Of a stretch of 64,000 nt of DNA, positions 46,023 to 56,090 are shown in pieces; position 1 is the first letter of the stretch; every line of letters begins with the position of its first letter. The translations under genes and the position numbers were made by a program. Source of the stretch: Hansfordia pulvinata (taxonomy: Eukaryota > Ascomycota > Sordariomycetes > Xylariales). The DNA lies in NCBI GenBank assembly GCA_006538405.1, contig BJKQ01000006.1, positions 310,001 to 374,000 on the forward strand, given 5' to 3'. Below the pieces are notes generated by a model. That model was not told the origin of the DNA. It saw nothing but the letters and a program-made list of their open reading frames with translations, and ran no database searches.

Positions 46023-46777
46023 CTTTGCGGTTCGGTGCTCTTTCTCGGGTTCCTTCCAGGATGGGATGTTTCCGGGCGCAGTGGCAACCAACCGACAAGC
46101 GACTGCCAGAGGTGGACAGACGGGCTGGAGTTTGCTTTCGACGGCTAAATGGACAGCCTTGGAGAAGAGTTGGGGGCGGGTGGGAATGGAAATGTTGGAG
46201 TCAGCAGGGCTGGGTTGGCTGCGCAGGCGTCACTTGCAATGTAATGTAATGGATGCCTTCGTTAGGCGGGCGACAGCCTGAGGTATCGTTGTACGGCTGG
46301 AGGGGCAGCAGCGCCCGTTGGCGGGGTTGTCCCTTGGTTTGGGCACGCTGGGCTGGGGCAGGCGCGGTGCATTCACGGTCAAGACCCGCTCACCCGCTCT
46401 TGCCCTGCGCGAAGACCACGCTAATCCCAATCTAGCGACAGCTTTGGGCGGTAACTGACGGCAGTATCTCAATAATTTCCATCGTCAGTTATCGATCGCC
46501 TCTCGACAGCGCCCGGTTTCAGCCGCTGAACCTGGCTGACGTTCACCACTGTGTTTGAAGACCTGGCATCGCAAAACCCCCATATCGCACCCTCCGCAAC
46601 GACACACTCTCACCACATCGCCCCTTGGCTTGTTGACCCGGATCCAGACCCCGCAGATACATGCGCACCCCCACGAGATAGCCACGGGCAGGCCGACTGT
46701 CGCAAGGCTGGGACAGCCCGTCCAGCGACAGCCAATTGCACCCTCCCCACCACGCCCGTCCCGCCACGTCCTGCACC
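46023..46777. other. divergent promoter region (Dim1-like / Urb1)
   Basis: 755 bp shared upstream region. The frame open from 46551 through the Urb1 intron is not the true start of Urb1. No other gene seen. Confidence 0.65.
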
Positions 46778-49700
46778 ATGGTCAAGCGAAAGTCCGCACG
46801 CGACCGCGATGACGGCGGCAAGAAACTCAAGACGGGCCACGTCTTCGAGGCGCCCACCTCGGAAGACGTCCACTCGGCGCGCCAGCTGCGCCAGCTGCTG
46901 GCCTTTGAGCAGGACCTGGCCAAAGCCCGCCATGGTATGTTTGCGTCACGCGCTGCCCAAGACGGCTCTTTTGCTCATATCAAGGCCAGGACTGCAATCT
47001 TTCAAGCTTCTTCTCGACTCCATAGTCAATGCGGATGACAACAGATCCCAGAACCTACAGATCCTCGCCGAGTACCTTGAGTCTACCAGGCCCCGCAATG
47101 CCGACGCCGACACCAACGCCGACGACGACGAGCATGCCGTCCCCATCTACCTGCCCGACCTCATGGATACATGGAGCATGGCTGCGCAGCTTGGAAACCC
47201 GTCAATCATGTCTGCCGTCCCTGCGAACCTGGCCCTGCTCCTGAAAGTCCTCGCCGCCCACCCGGACCTGACCCAGCACGGCCACGGCCTCGGTATCTGC
47301 CGCACCCTCATACAGAAGCGCCAGCTCGAATTCGTCGCTGGTAACCTCTCTGCCGACAAGGGAAAAGACTTTGTGATATCCCCCACTCTGCGGTTGCTGC
47401 GTGAGGTCGTGACCTTTGACTCTGGGGCCATGGCCGCGCCCGTCTTCCGCGCCAGGAATTCGACCCTCAAGTCTCTCGCCCGCAACATTGGCCTCGCCTA
47501 CCTAGGGCAGGGCCACGAGAATCCCCAGAAGCCCTCTGTGCGTACGAATGCCGTTCTGTTCCTCCTCTCCTCACTCCGCTATCTCCACATGGAGGCCAAG
47601 CGCGACCTGCTGCTGCAGAAAGACGTCGTTGCTGCCCTCATGCGCCACCTACCAAGCGATCCGCCTCACCTGATCCACGCCATTCTCGACACTCTTCGCT
47701 CCACGATCGTTGTCGATAAAAAGCTCCCCAAAGAAATCAAAATCAAACTCCTCAACTCCCACTCCCTCACCCGGATATCCCACCTCTACAGCTCTGTGGC
47801 CTCGACAGCCTCGCCCGACAGCCCCGCCGACGGCGAGAACCAGACGTCGGTGCAGGATGCGGCTCACCAGTTCCTGCTTGCTGCCTGCACTGACCTTAAC
47901 GCAGGCGTCCTTCGGGCGCAGCACGGTTACTATCCCTCGGGCATAGACCCCGATGTCCTTCCACCTGGCGCCGCCTCTTCGTCGGTTGACTTTGGCCTCG
48001 AAAGCATCACGTGGATCAGCCAGTTCCAGTCAGAGGTGCCTGTACGGAATACCCTCTTGGCCGAGTTCATCCAGTCATTGCGCCCGTGGCATTACACAAA
48101 ACAAAGCGACCTCCTGCTCGCCATATTCCGGGCTGCTCCTGAGCTTGTTGCCAGTTATCTTGTGCAGAAGAGGACATTCACATTTGCGCCTAAGCTGACA
48201 GCAACTTGGATCGGATATGCTGCCCTGCTATACAACGTTATCCAGCAGGACATACCTTCGAATTTTGGTCACAACAGAGGCTTTGCGCGTGCACCTCCCC
48301 CAACTGCGGTGCTCATGGAGAATATCATCCCATCGCCCATCACTCTCAAGTCCCTGTCCCTTTGCCTATCCTCCAAGTCGCCACTTATATCTTTTTACGC
48401 GATACGAATACTCGTCCTGGCCCTGCAGAAGCTCCAAAGCGCGCTTCGGATGCATCGCGAGGCTTCCGGCTCCTCCGACCCTCTGTGGGAAGAGGCGACA
48501 AGGCGCCTTGTGGATGACTTCCAGCAGAGAATACCGGACATCAAAGACATCATCAACCACTACCGCAACATCTCGGAAGAGGATCTTCTGCAGCGTGAAG
48601 CTGCCAGCCGATTGTTGCTCGCATACTACGAAGTCATTCCTCAATTGGCCGTCAAGGCCAAGTTTGACGTCTCTCCCATGCTTCTCGCCTCAATTGGTCG
48701 CATACAAGACAGCGCAATGTCGAGGGAAGATGGCGCGCTGACTTTGATGGAGCTGGAACACCTCTGTTCGATCGCTACTTACTCGCCAGGGATGCGGTGG
48801 TTTACCCGTGCCTCTGGCGCTGCGCTGTCCCCCTTCACGACTCTGCTTCGACTTGACGTTGGCAAGGCGACTTCCTTCTCCACCATCGAGCTGGGCAACG
48901 TTCTCAACTCCATCGCCGAAGAGAACCAGCTCGTGGAAACACGCCCACGAAGCGCCGGTCTCGAGCCCTTGGTCTCGGCGCTGCGCAGCATGAAGTCCGA
49001 TGATGATGCAGTGTGGTCATTCCTGGACAACTGTACCGAGCGGGCGGCCAGAACCCCTATCAAATACGTCGAGATGGTCGAGGAGCAGCTCGAAAAGGTT
49101 GAGCCGTCCGTGGAGACGACGGAAGCCGCCACGTGCCCCTTGATGATGGCGATGGCGGAACAGATCAAATTCTTCGTTGCCTCCTCACCAAGCAGTAAAT
49201 CTACGAAGACGTTGGTCAAGCTGCTCTCTGACTTCCTTGGCTCCAGCTTATCCGCTGGTGTAAGCGAGTCTTTCCTGAACGCGGCGAAAAAATTGTTCGC
49301 CAGTGGCCTTGGCAAAGAAAAGGCCGCCGAAAAGCTGACAATCGCCGCCCAAAACGGATCGATGGCCATGCCCCATCCCGTCGACGACACTGGCGCCTCC
49401 TCTGCCGAGCCCAACGCCGCAGACGATTCGACCATCGCCATCTCGCAGGAAGAGCTGGCGCTCAAACTGGCGGCGCCCTACTCGACGAGCAAGGAGAGCG
49501 CCCTGCTGCGATGGTCGTCCAAGACGCCGGAGGAGCTGGTGGAGGAGGGGCACGCGGCGGCGCTGATCGGGTTGCTGGCCTCGGAGCACCCCAGCATCCG
49601 CAAGGAGGCGCTGCTCAACATCACCAAGATGGCCACCAAGATCCGCGAGGCGGCGGCCGCGTCGTCGTACGAGGAGGGCGAGCAGGTGTGGCTGCTGCTG

Positions 49701-50309
49701 ATGGAGCTGGTCGAGTCGTCGCGGGAGGCGGCGGACCTGGGGCCCGTGCCGGACCACATTGTGTGCTTCGCGGCGCGGGCGCTCGAGGTGCTCAAGAACC
49801 CGCTGCACGCGCTCTACGAGAAGGCCAACGTGTTCCTGACGGGCCGGCCCGCGTGGGACCTGGACCGGATCCCGCTGCTGCAGGCGGTGCTGCGCGACGG
49901 GCCCAGCCGGGACGGCGCCTACTACGCCGAGCTCAGCTGGCTGCTGACGTACCTGCTCGACAGCCTGCGGAGCGAGGCGGGCCTGGCGCTGTTCCACAAG
50001 CGGCGCGTCTTCGAGCGGGTGCTCGCCCTGGCTGCGAACCCGTACATGGGGCCCGGGCTGCGGGTGCAGGTGCTGCGCATCCTGTACCGGGCCACGTGCA
50101 TCCCGGGCGGCAGCGACACGGTGACGACGCGGTTCGGCGCCGTGGGCTGGCTGGCCGCGCAGAGGGCCGCCACGCCGGACCCGGCCGAGCGCGCCCTCTA
50201 CTCGGCGCTCGTCGCCCGCATCTGGGCCACGTGCGATCGCGAGCGCGTCGGGGCGTGGAGCAAGGGCGCCGTCGCGGTGCTGGCGGGTGAGGCGCCCGTG
50301 GCAGGGTGA
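46778..50309 (+). CDS. URB1: Urb1/Npa1 nucleolar pre-ribosomal protein
   Basis: Large nucleolar scaffold needed for early 60S pre-ribosome assembly with partners such as Npa2/Urb2 and Dbp6. Exons 46778-46934 and 46990-50309; intron 55 nt (GTATGT donor, CCAG acceptor), phase 1; 1158 residues. The start MVKRKSARDRDDGGKKLKTG is basic and nuclear-looking and precedes the conserved LRQLLAFEQDLAKARHGLQSFK, which spans the junction. The rest is helical repeat sequence: the N-terminal Npa1 domain (for example AEYLESTRP to RTLIQKRQLEFV) and a C-terminal conserved part (for example LVSALRSMKSDDDAVWSFLDN, then SWLLTYLLDSLRSEAG). Shorter than the yeast protein (about 1760) but similar to what I expect for filamentous fungi. 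An in-frame reading from 46551 also exists, but its N terminus is a shadow of untranslated sequence. Confidence 0.9.
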
Positions 50310-50831
50310 CAGAAAAGGGTGTCTGGCCGGTGGCCGCGAGTTGGGATAGAGATAGGCGACAAATGAAGAAAAAAAAGTTTCAACACCCCATGCGCTCGCG
50401 CGGCCGAAATTCGACGCCTCCATCAGTATTTACTTGCATGGCCAGCTCTCCTGGGAGGCTGGCGGCTCATTGCCGATATGCTCCTTGATTTGGACTTTGT
50501 GACAAGAGATGAGCCGGGTACATGCTGAATCTAGTTCTTGAGATTGTTCCTTGCGGATGCGGATTTCTGACCCGAGGCGAAGGACAAGCTGCCGGTATTC
50601 TGATTTGTGAGCGAATACCAAGTTTGTCTTTGCCTCGCAGAGAACCCAGTCTCCCCCCCCCTTTTCGCAGGGATATATCCCCCCTTGAGAACTTGGAATC
50701 GCACCTGACTCTGATACCAATTCGTCCCCAGTGCGCGACAATCTGCCACAGCTACCTTACTCAATGATGAAATCGAATACACAGCAGAAGTCCCGGGCTT
50801 CGTTCCCGGCGGCCTCGCCGCTGCAAAAGGG

Positions 50832-51191
50832 TTACAAAAGGCCGGCCAGCCCCTGCCTTGCGCATGTGGGGATGGGTACACCACACCGACTTGACCTACA
50901 TGGACCCTGGACGGCGAGAGCTCCCCGACGCCTTGCATTTCCAACCCCCTCTGGCCCTCTTTGCACGACCCTGTCCGGCCTCGGGTTTGCCAAAACGCCC
51001 CCTAGGAACTGGGTCACGTACAACTGGTACGGGTGCATCGCCTGCGCCGAGGAGGTCACGGACCTGAAAGCGGTGTAGGGCGACACATCGAGACGGCACT
51101 TGAGCTGCGCAGTCTGGACCTGGAAGAGCCGGCCATCCACCTCGCGGGACCGGCTCTGCGGCGGACGCGACGTCGAAAATAATCTCGACAC
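50832..51191 (-). pseudogene. possible gene remnant or unmodelled exon
   Basis: The minus-strand frame reads DGRLFQVQTAQLKCRLDVSP and then SAQAMHPYQLYVTQFLGGVL, with mostly C/G third positions, unlike its flanks. I do not recognise the family. The other frames in the same stretch also have coding-like segments (for example plus 51100-51240), as expected for shadows in GC-rich DNA, so strand and reality are uncertain. No matching upstream or downstream exon with good splice sites was found. Confidence 0.25.
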
Positions 51192-51531
51192 GTTTGGCGG
51201 AAAGTACGTTGACGAATACTACAACAAAGAGGGGTTCGCGGGACCAGCGATTCGTGCTGGAGCTGATGCACGAGTTGTCGGGCAAGGGCAGCAGGATGGC
51301 GGAGTGTCTCCACGCGCAGCTCCAGGACGCCAAATAAGGGGGGGGGCTGACATATCGACATGCCGGTTATGTTGGGTCTGCCTCTGGTGGTTATCAGGCT
51401 TCCCCGTGGCGAGAGTCTTCTTGTAGTGGGTGTTCGTAGACGGGCGGATGATCGATCCCGTCAGTCATGGCAGCACCTCGGACGCGCGACTGCCAGGAAA
51501 GAGCAGCATCGAATGGTACTTACCTTACCTA

Positions 51532-51864
51532 CTACGTTCTCCAGTTGAGCAAGACTGTTTCCCTCAAGGCCAGAATCTGAGCCTGCGTGAGTCGCGCTGT
51601 AGGCCCACGATAGGGGCTGCGGCGGTGTTTGTTTTCAACGATCCCGAGAGCTTGCACCTCATGAAATGAGCGTTGCCGAGGGGAGTCGTCGGCCTTCAAC
51701 CAGAGTTTCAAGACGCTGACAATCGTGCCTTCCATCATTTTCCTTAGGACCTTTGTAAGCCCAACAAGGCAGGAGCATGTCTCGGGAGACACGTGACCGA
51801 TGCAGAAGACTTGAGCCAATTGAACCTGAAGGAAGCACAACATCTGAGTCCGGAATGCATCCAT
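51532..51864 (-). pseudogene. possible hypothetical ORF or remnant
   Basis: A 110-residue minus-strand frame with a mixed, non-repetitive composition (for example LKLWLKADDSPRQRSFHEVQ and LTQAQILALRETVLLNWR). No family is recognised. A second frame (51659-52006) overlaps it, so one of the two must be a shadow. It could be an exon of a short lineage-specific gene. Confidence 0.25.
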
Positions 51865-52395
51865 CTACATTCATGTACTCCATCGCCTTCAGCATGACAG
51901 AAGCAGAACCTCTCCTCCTCCAGCGCCAGACACTCACACTCAAGATGACATCTCCCTGGCAACTAATTGACCACGGCGCTGTCCATGTCATCCATCTCAC
52001 ATTCAATACCCAGTCCCTTCATTGAGAGAATCATGGTGCCTGCCCTAGCCAAGATTGGCTTTGAGCCAGACCGCCTGCTCGCCCTGCTGCTTGCCGTTGT
52101 TTCCCGAGGCGTTCAACCAGAGGCCGGCCTCTGGCAGCCAGCTTACCTCCACATTATACAGACTTGTTGTTCTCTACCGCCATCCATGGTCTCGTCTCTT
52201 TCTCCAGCCACCCGTCTCGGCGCTTGAGCTGTGTTTCCCTCCACTCCCTCAACACTTCCCTTCTTCTCCCTCCGCTCGTCACTTTGCCAGAGAAACAGAC
52301 ACTCCCATCTCCCCCTGTGCAATCTCCGGCTCGACGCCCACCGCCGAGTATTCGCTGAGCCAACATCCTACGCTCCATTAAGCCCCGAAGCTGCC

Positions 52396-53379
52396 ATGGA
52401 TTCATCGGACTCAACGGCGGGGCAGCAGCTTAGAGACTCCAGCGAGGCTGGCGCAACTGAGAAAGTCGTCCACATCATGGATTGGACTGACACAGACTCC
52501 GGCGACAACGACGACGACGACGGCGGCGGCGACGACGAAGACGACGGTGACGACGACGAAGACGGCGACCACCACCACCACTACGACCAGGAGCATAACG
52601 ACGACCAGCCTGGTGCAAAAGGCGCATGCGTTTGCTGCTCCAGCAGCCTGCCCCTCCATGAGCTCACCGTAGTTCCCTGCTCCCATACGTACTGCAGAAC
52701 CTGCTTGACAGACTTTTTCCGACGAACAAGCAAGGATGAGCACATGTTCCCGCCCAGATGCTGCGATCAGGTCATACCACTCGAACTGGTATTCAATCTT
52801 ATCCCAGAGGACGTGGCCCGGACCTTTGCAGTCAAGGCCATCGAATTCTCGACGGCCAGCAGAGTCTACTGCTACAAAAACACTTGCTCCGCTTTCATCC
52901 CAACGTCTAGACGCCTCGGCAGCAATGCCATCTGCCCGGATTGCTCGGGCGTGACTTGCCTTGAGTGCAAGAACGAAGCCCACCCGGAAGGGCCCTGCCT
53001 CCCAAACGAGGACGCAGAAGCCATTCGTCAGATGGGCAAAGACGAGAAATGGCAGCAGTGCGGTCGCTGTGGGACCATGATCTCGATGAGTGAGGGCTGC
53101 AATCACATGTCGTAAGGCCTCCATCTCTGATCCAATCGTTTCATACCGGCTGCCTTGCTAACCGAGAGAAGGTGTCGATGTGGTTATGAGTTCTGCTACG
53201 AGTGTGGAAAAGTATGGAAGACCTGCCCCTGCCTAGAATTCGACCCAGACGATCTGGACTTGGACGATGTCGATCACGACGATTTTGACCTCGACGGTTC
53301 CGACCATGACGGTTTCGACCCGATGGATATCGACTCGGAAGATGTGGTGACTAACCCCGTCGGCGATCGTATCGCGTAA
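52396..53379 (+). CDS. RBR-type E3 ubiquitin ligase (RING-IBR-RING)
   Basis: Transfers ubiquitin from an E2 through a catalytic cysteine to substrates. Exons 52396-53111 and 53172-53379; intron 60 nt (GTAAGG donor, AG acceptor), giving 307 residues. After an acidic Asp-rich and His-rich N terminus comes RING1 (CVCC..., VVPCSHTYCRTC, PRCC), an IBR (YCYKNTCSAFI, ICPDCSGVTCLEC) and RING2 (QQCGRCGTMI, GCNHMSCRCGYEFCYECG, CPC). The intron splits RING2 at the catalytic-cysteine region; splicing restores CNHMSCRCG. The ATG at 52396 was chosen because the frame upstream is pyrimidine-rich leader. The C terminus after RING2 is an Asp/His repeat (for example DLDLDDVDHDDFDLDGSDHD) ending at TAA 53377-53379; the same frame then stays open to 53556. 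The substrate is unknown. Confidence 0.9.
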
Positions 53380-54265
53380 GACAGAGCAACGCTGGCAGGC
53401 GTGATGAGAGAGCTGGAACCTCAAACTGCCGCAGCCGACTTGTCGGGTGCCGCGTGCAGAGATTGGGCCACCGAGTTATTCTCTACCTACATCCAGTGCC
53501 AGATCATGGGGTGCGAGAAATGCCAGTCTTTCCACCTGCCGGCACGCCGTCCCTAAGGTTCAGGCTCTTTGCTTGAGCTCTAGGATCAATCAAATGATCC
53601 TGCTCAGGTTGACTTCTTGCCGCACTTTCACCGTGGCCGCACCTTGTTCTCCCTTTTGCCGTTTTGAACAGTGTGACGGGAATCGATTGAATGGAGATGT
53701 TGACTCAAGCGCCGCGGAAGGTCAACTTGAAGATAATTGGGGGCAGTTAGAAAGACTCCAGGGGAAGATTAAGCTGTAGAAGCTGTGTGAGAGACAATCC
53801 GAGCCTACGAGAATGTATGTACCCATCGTTGTGATTAGACAGATAGAATAAAAAGTCTTGGTGACAATAGTATCTGCATCCTCTCCCCTATGAATGCCCA
53901 CCGCGTAGCGCAGCTAACGGGCCGCCTCTTCATTTGCCCGACAACGACATCTCCTGTCAACATGGTACAAGAAGGCACAACGAGTGATGGAGACAGGACC
54001 GAGCCGGTGGTCTATCAGCTGGCAGCAACAAGCACCCGAGAGAGACAGGCGCGGAGGTAACAGGATAAGGCAAGGCAAGGTCAGGCAGGGCAAAACAACA
54101 TCTTGTCGCCAGCAAGCCTGATGAGGAGCTGCTTGCCGCTCGGCCACGAGTCCGCCCACTGGCGGAGAGGACCGCCCGGAGCCAAAAGGTAGACGACGAT
54201 TACGAGGCCAGGAGGAGAGGTAAAGAAGAGGCTGGGCGTCGTCACGATCAAAAAAGGGATTTCGA
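53380..54265. other. region downstream of the RBR gene
   Basis: The first 177 bases continue the RBR reading frame beyond its TAA (see findings). The rest shows no gene; it leads to the tRNA terminator. Confidence 0.55.
54250..54255 (-). terminator. RNA polymerase III T6 terminator
   Basis: Six T on the minus strand, 10 bases beyond the 3' end of the tRNA. This is the normal Pol III stop signal. Confidence 0.85.
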
Positions 54266-54336
54266 TGCATCAGCCGCGAATCGAACGCGGGGCCCATCGA
54301 TGGCAACGATGGATTTTACCACTAAACCACTGATGC
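54266..54336 (-). tRNA. tRNA-Gly (GCC)
   Basis: 71 nt on the minus strand without an intron. The acceptor stem GCATCAG pairs with CTGATGC over 7 bp, with discriminator A. The A-box region reads TGGTTTAGTGG. The anticodon arm CATCG-TTGCCAT-CGATG gives anticodon GCC. The T arm CCGCG-TTCGATT-CGCGG supplies the B box. A T6 terminator follows. It decodes GGC/GGU glycine codons. Confidence 0.97.
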
Positions 54337-54914
54337 TACTGAGCGGGTACCAGACGATAAAAGACACTTCAAACTATAATTGTATATGATGACAATCCTG
54401 CACGCCCTAGTTATTGTCCCAGAGTCGCACCTGGGTCGACCAGTCGATAAGGATCTAAAATCTGTTCAAAACGCAGACGCCCACCTCATCAATGGCCAGA
54501 TGTTTCTCCGGCTTTCAGCTCTGGTTGCAGCCGGCCATGAACTCGACTCGGGACTATCTTTTGGGTTAGACAGAGTTACCCCATGCTTCATCCAAGACTC
54601 CCGGATAAACCCTGAGAGTTCAAGTAGCCTTGGCCCTCTTGGACTTCGTAACTCCATATTCAGTTTCAGCCCGTACGTACTAAGAAAAGAACACGAAACC
54701 CCTGGGTGATGGGGATCAAAGGCATCGGATTCTCATGGTTGGCAATTTAAGCCAGATTCGATTCTGTGAAGCTCCGACTTTTGTCGCTCGCCGTCGCTCG
54801 CCGTCGTGGACGGCGCCCTTTGGTGATATCACGTATACGCGACCGACCAACCTCGTAGAAAATTACACCTTGTGCGCCTGAAAAACCGTGCCAAGTGGCA
54901 AACACGAACTCATT
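54337..54914. other. 3' flank of NCS-1 and tRNA upstream
   Basis: No supported gene. A short CGCTCGCCGT direct repeat lies near 54783-54806. Confidence 0.55.
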
Positions 54915-56090
54915 TCAGACCAGGCCATCATAGAGCGACAAAGCCGAAACAATGGTTTCGTCGCGTTTGCTCCCCTCCTTGAACTCATTGATGTCCAGAC
55001 TGCCGTTCTCGTCCTTGTCCATCATGCGGAAGATCTTTCTAACGCGCTTCTCGGGGGTATCCTCGTCTTCGGGTAGCTTTACCATGGAGCCGACCTGGTG
55101 AATTGAATCTTAGTGGGTGATGTGAGCAGGCGCATGAGAATGGGGCTTACCATCTTGTAGATCGCCTCGACGATCTTGAGCATTTCATCATAACTGATCT
55201 TGCCGTCTCCATCAATGTCGTACAACTGGAAAGCCCAGATAAGCTTGTCCTCCATCTTGCCCCGACTCGTGACGCTCAGAGCGCAGATAAACTCCTTGAA
55301 GTCTATGGAGCCTGACTTATCTGCGTCGAAGACGTTGAACACATAATCTGCAAAGGATGATGGATCACCGAAGGGGAAGAATTGACGATAGATCTTTTGG
55401 AACTCCTCTTTGGTGAGCATGCCGGAAGGGCAGTCCTTAAGGAAGCCTGGATAATGTCAGCAGGCGCAGCGACAGGGTAGGAAGCGGGCGGTAGATGTTG
55501 TAATCGAGCGTCTGTTGTATCGGCTGCCTGGACCGGCGAATCGCAGGCGAGCGAGAATGCTGGGATGTCTAACCTTTGTACCATTGTTGCAGCTCCTTCT
55601 TGTCGAAATGCGTCGACTTCTGAAGCTCGGCCAGTTGTTCCTGGGAGAGCTTGGACTGTCTGGAAAGACGAAACGGTCAGCTGAGTGCAAGGGCGATCCT
55701 GCAGACAAGAATGTGAATCCGGCGAAAGAGCACCCGGTCAGAGAGCCGTGTTGGCGGCCAGTAATCTGGCAGTTGGGACGAGAAGACACAAAGTCGCGCA
55801 ATCTCTGAAGAGACGTCGGGCTGGGCCGCGCGGACATGTGGTAGGGTCGAGTGGATTGCGTCAGGAAAAGGCTGGAGGCGGGCGAATGCTGTCGTGAAAT
55901 CGCCCATCGAGCATGGTAGTCGAGTGGTTGGTCATGAATGTGTGCTTCTGCCTCGGAGCGCCCAGTGAAGCCATCTAGGGTTGCGGAATCGCGACAACGC
56001 GATGGCGCAATCGCGGGCGGGGTAGAAGAGGGCGGAATCAAAAGTCGAAAGGGCGATAAGCAAAGAACGTAAGACTCACGATTTGCCCAT
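54915..56090 (-). CDS. NCS1: neuronal calcium sensor-1 / frequenin homolog
   Basis: Myristoylated EF-hand calcium sensor; in yeast (Frq1) it activates the phosphatidylinositol 4-kinase Pik1 at the Golgi, and in filamentous fungi it affects growth and calcium tolerance. Exons (minus): 56090-56080, 55659-55574, 55446-55151, 55094-54915; total 573 nt, 190 residues, exactly the family length. MGKSQSKLS carries the N-myristoylation Gly2. The first EF hand is degenerate (Cys-Pro in KDCPSG, as in the family); the others read [26 protein letters not shown] and [13 protein letters not shown], all with intact loops. It ends ALSLYDGLV. The first exon is only 11 nt and the first intron is 420 nt, long for this genome; the other introns are 127 and 56 nt. 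The coding sequence is highly conserved and intact. Confidence 0.97.

Larger units (their letters stand above)
50310..52395. other. intergenic region with possible gene remnants
   Basis: 2 kb between the Urb1 end and the RBR gene start. Two minus-strand frames (50832-51191 and 51532-51864) have protein-like codon use and are listed separately; no complete gene could be built. The last 300 bases are pyrimidine-rich and probably the RBR promoter and leader. Confidence 0.5.

Noticed and set aside
46551..46777. In-frame N-terminal extension of Urb1
   Set aside because: The reading through the first exon in that frame is Arg/Pro/Thr-rich nonsense; the true first exon in another frame gives MVKRKSARDR and a clean in-phase splice.
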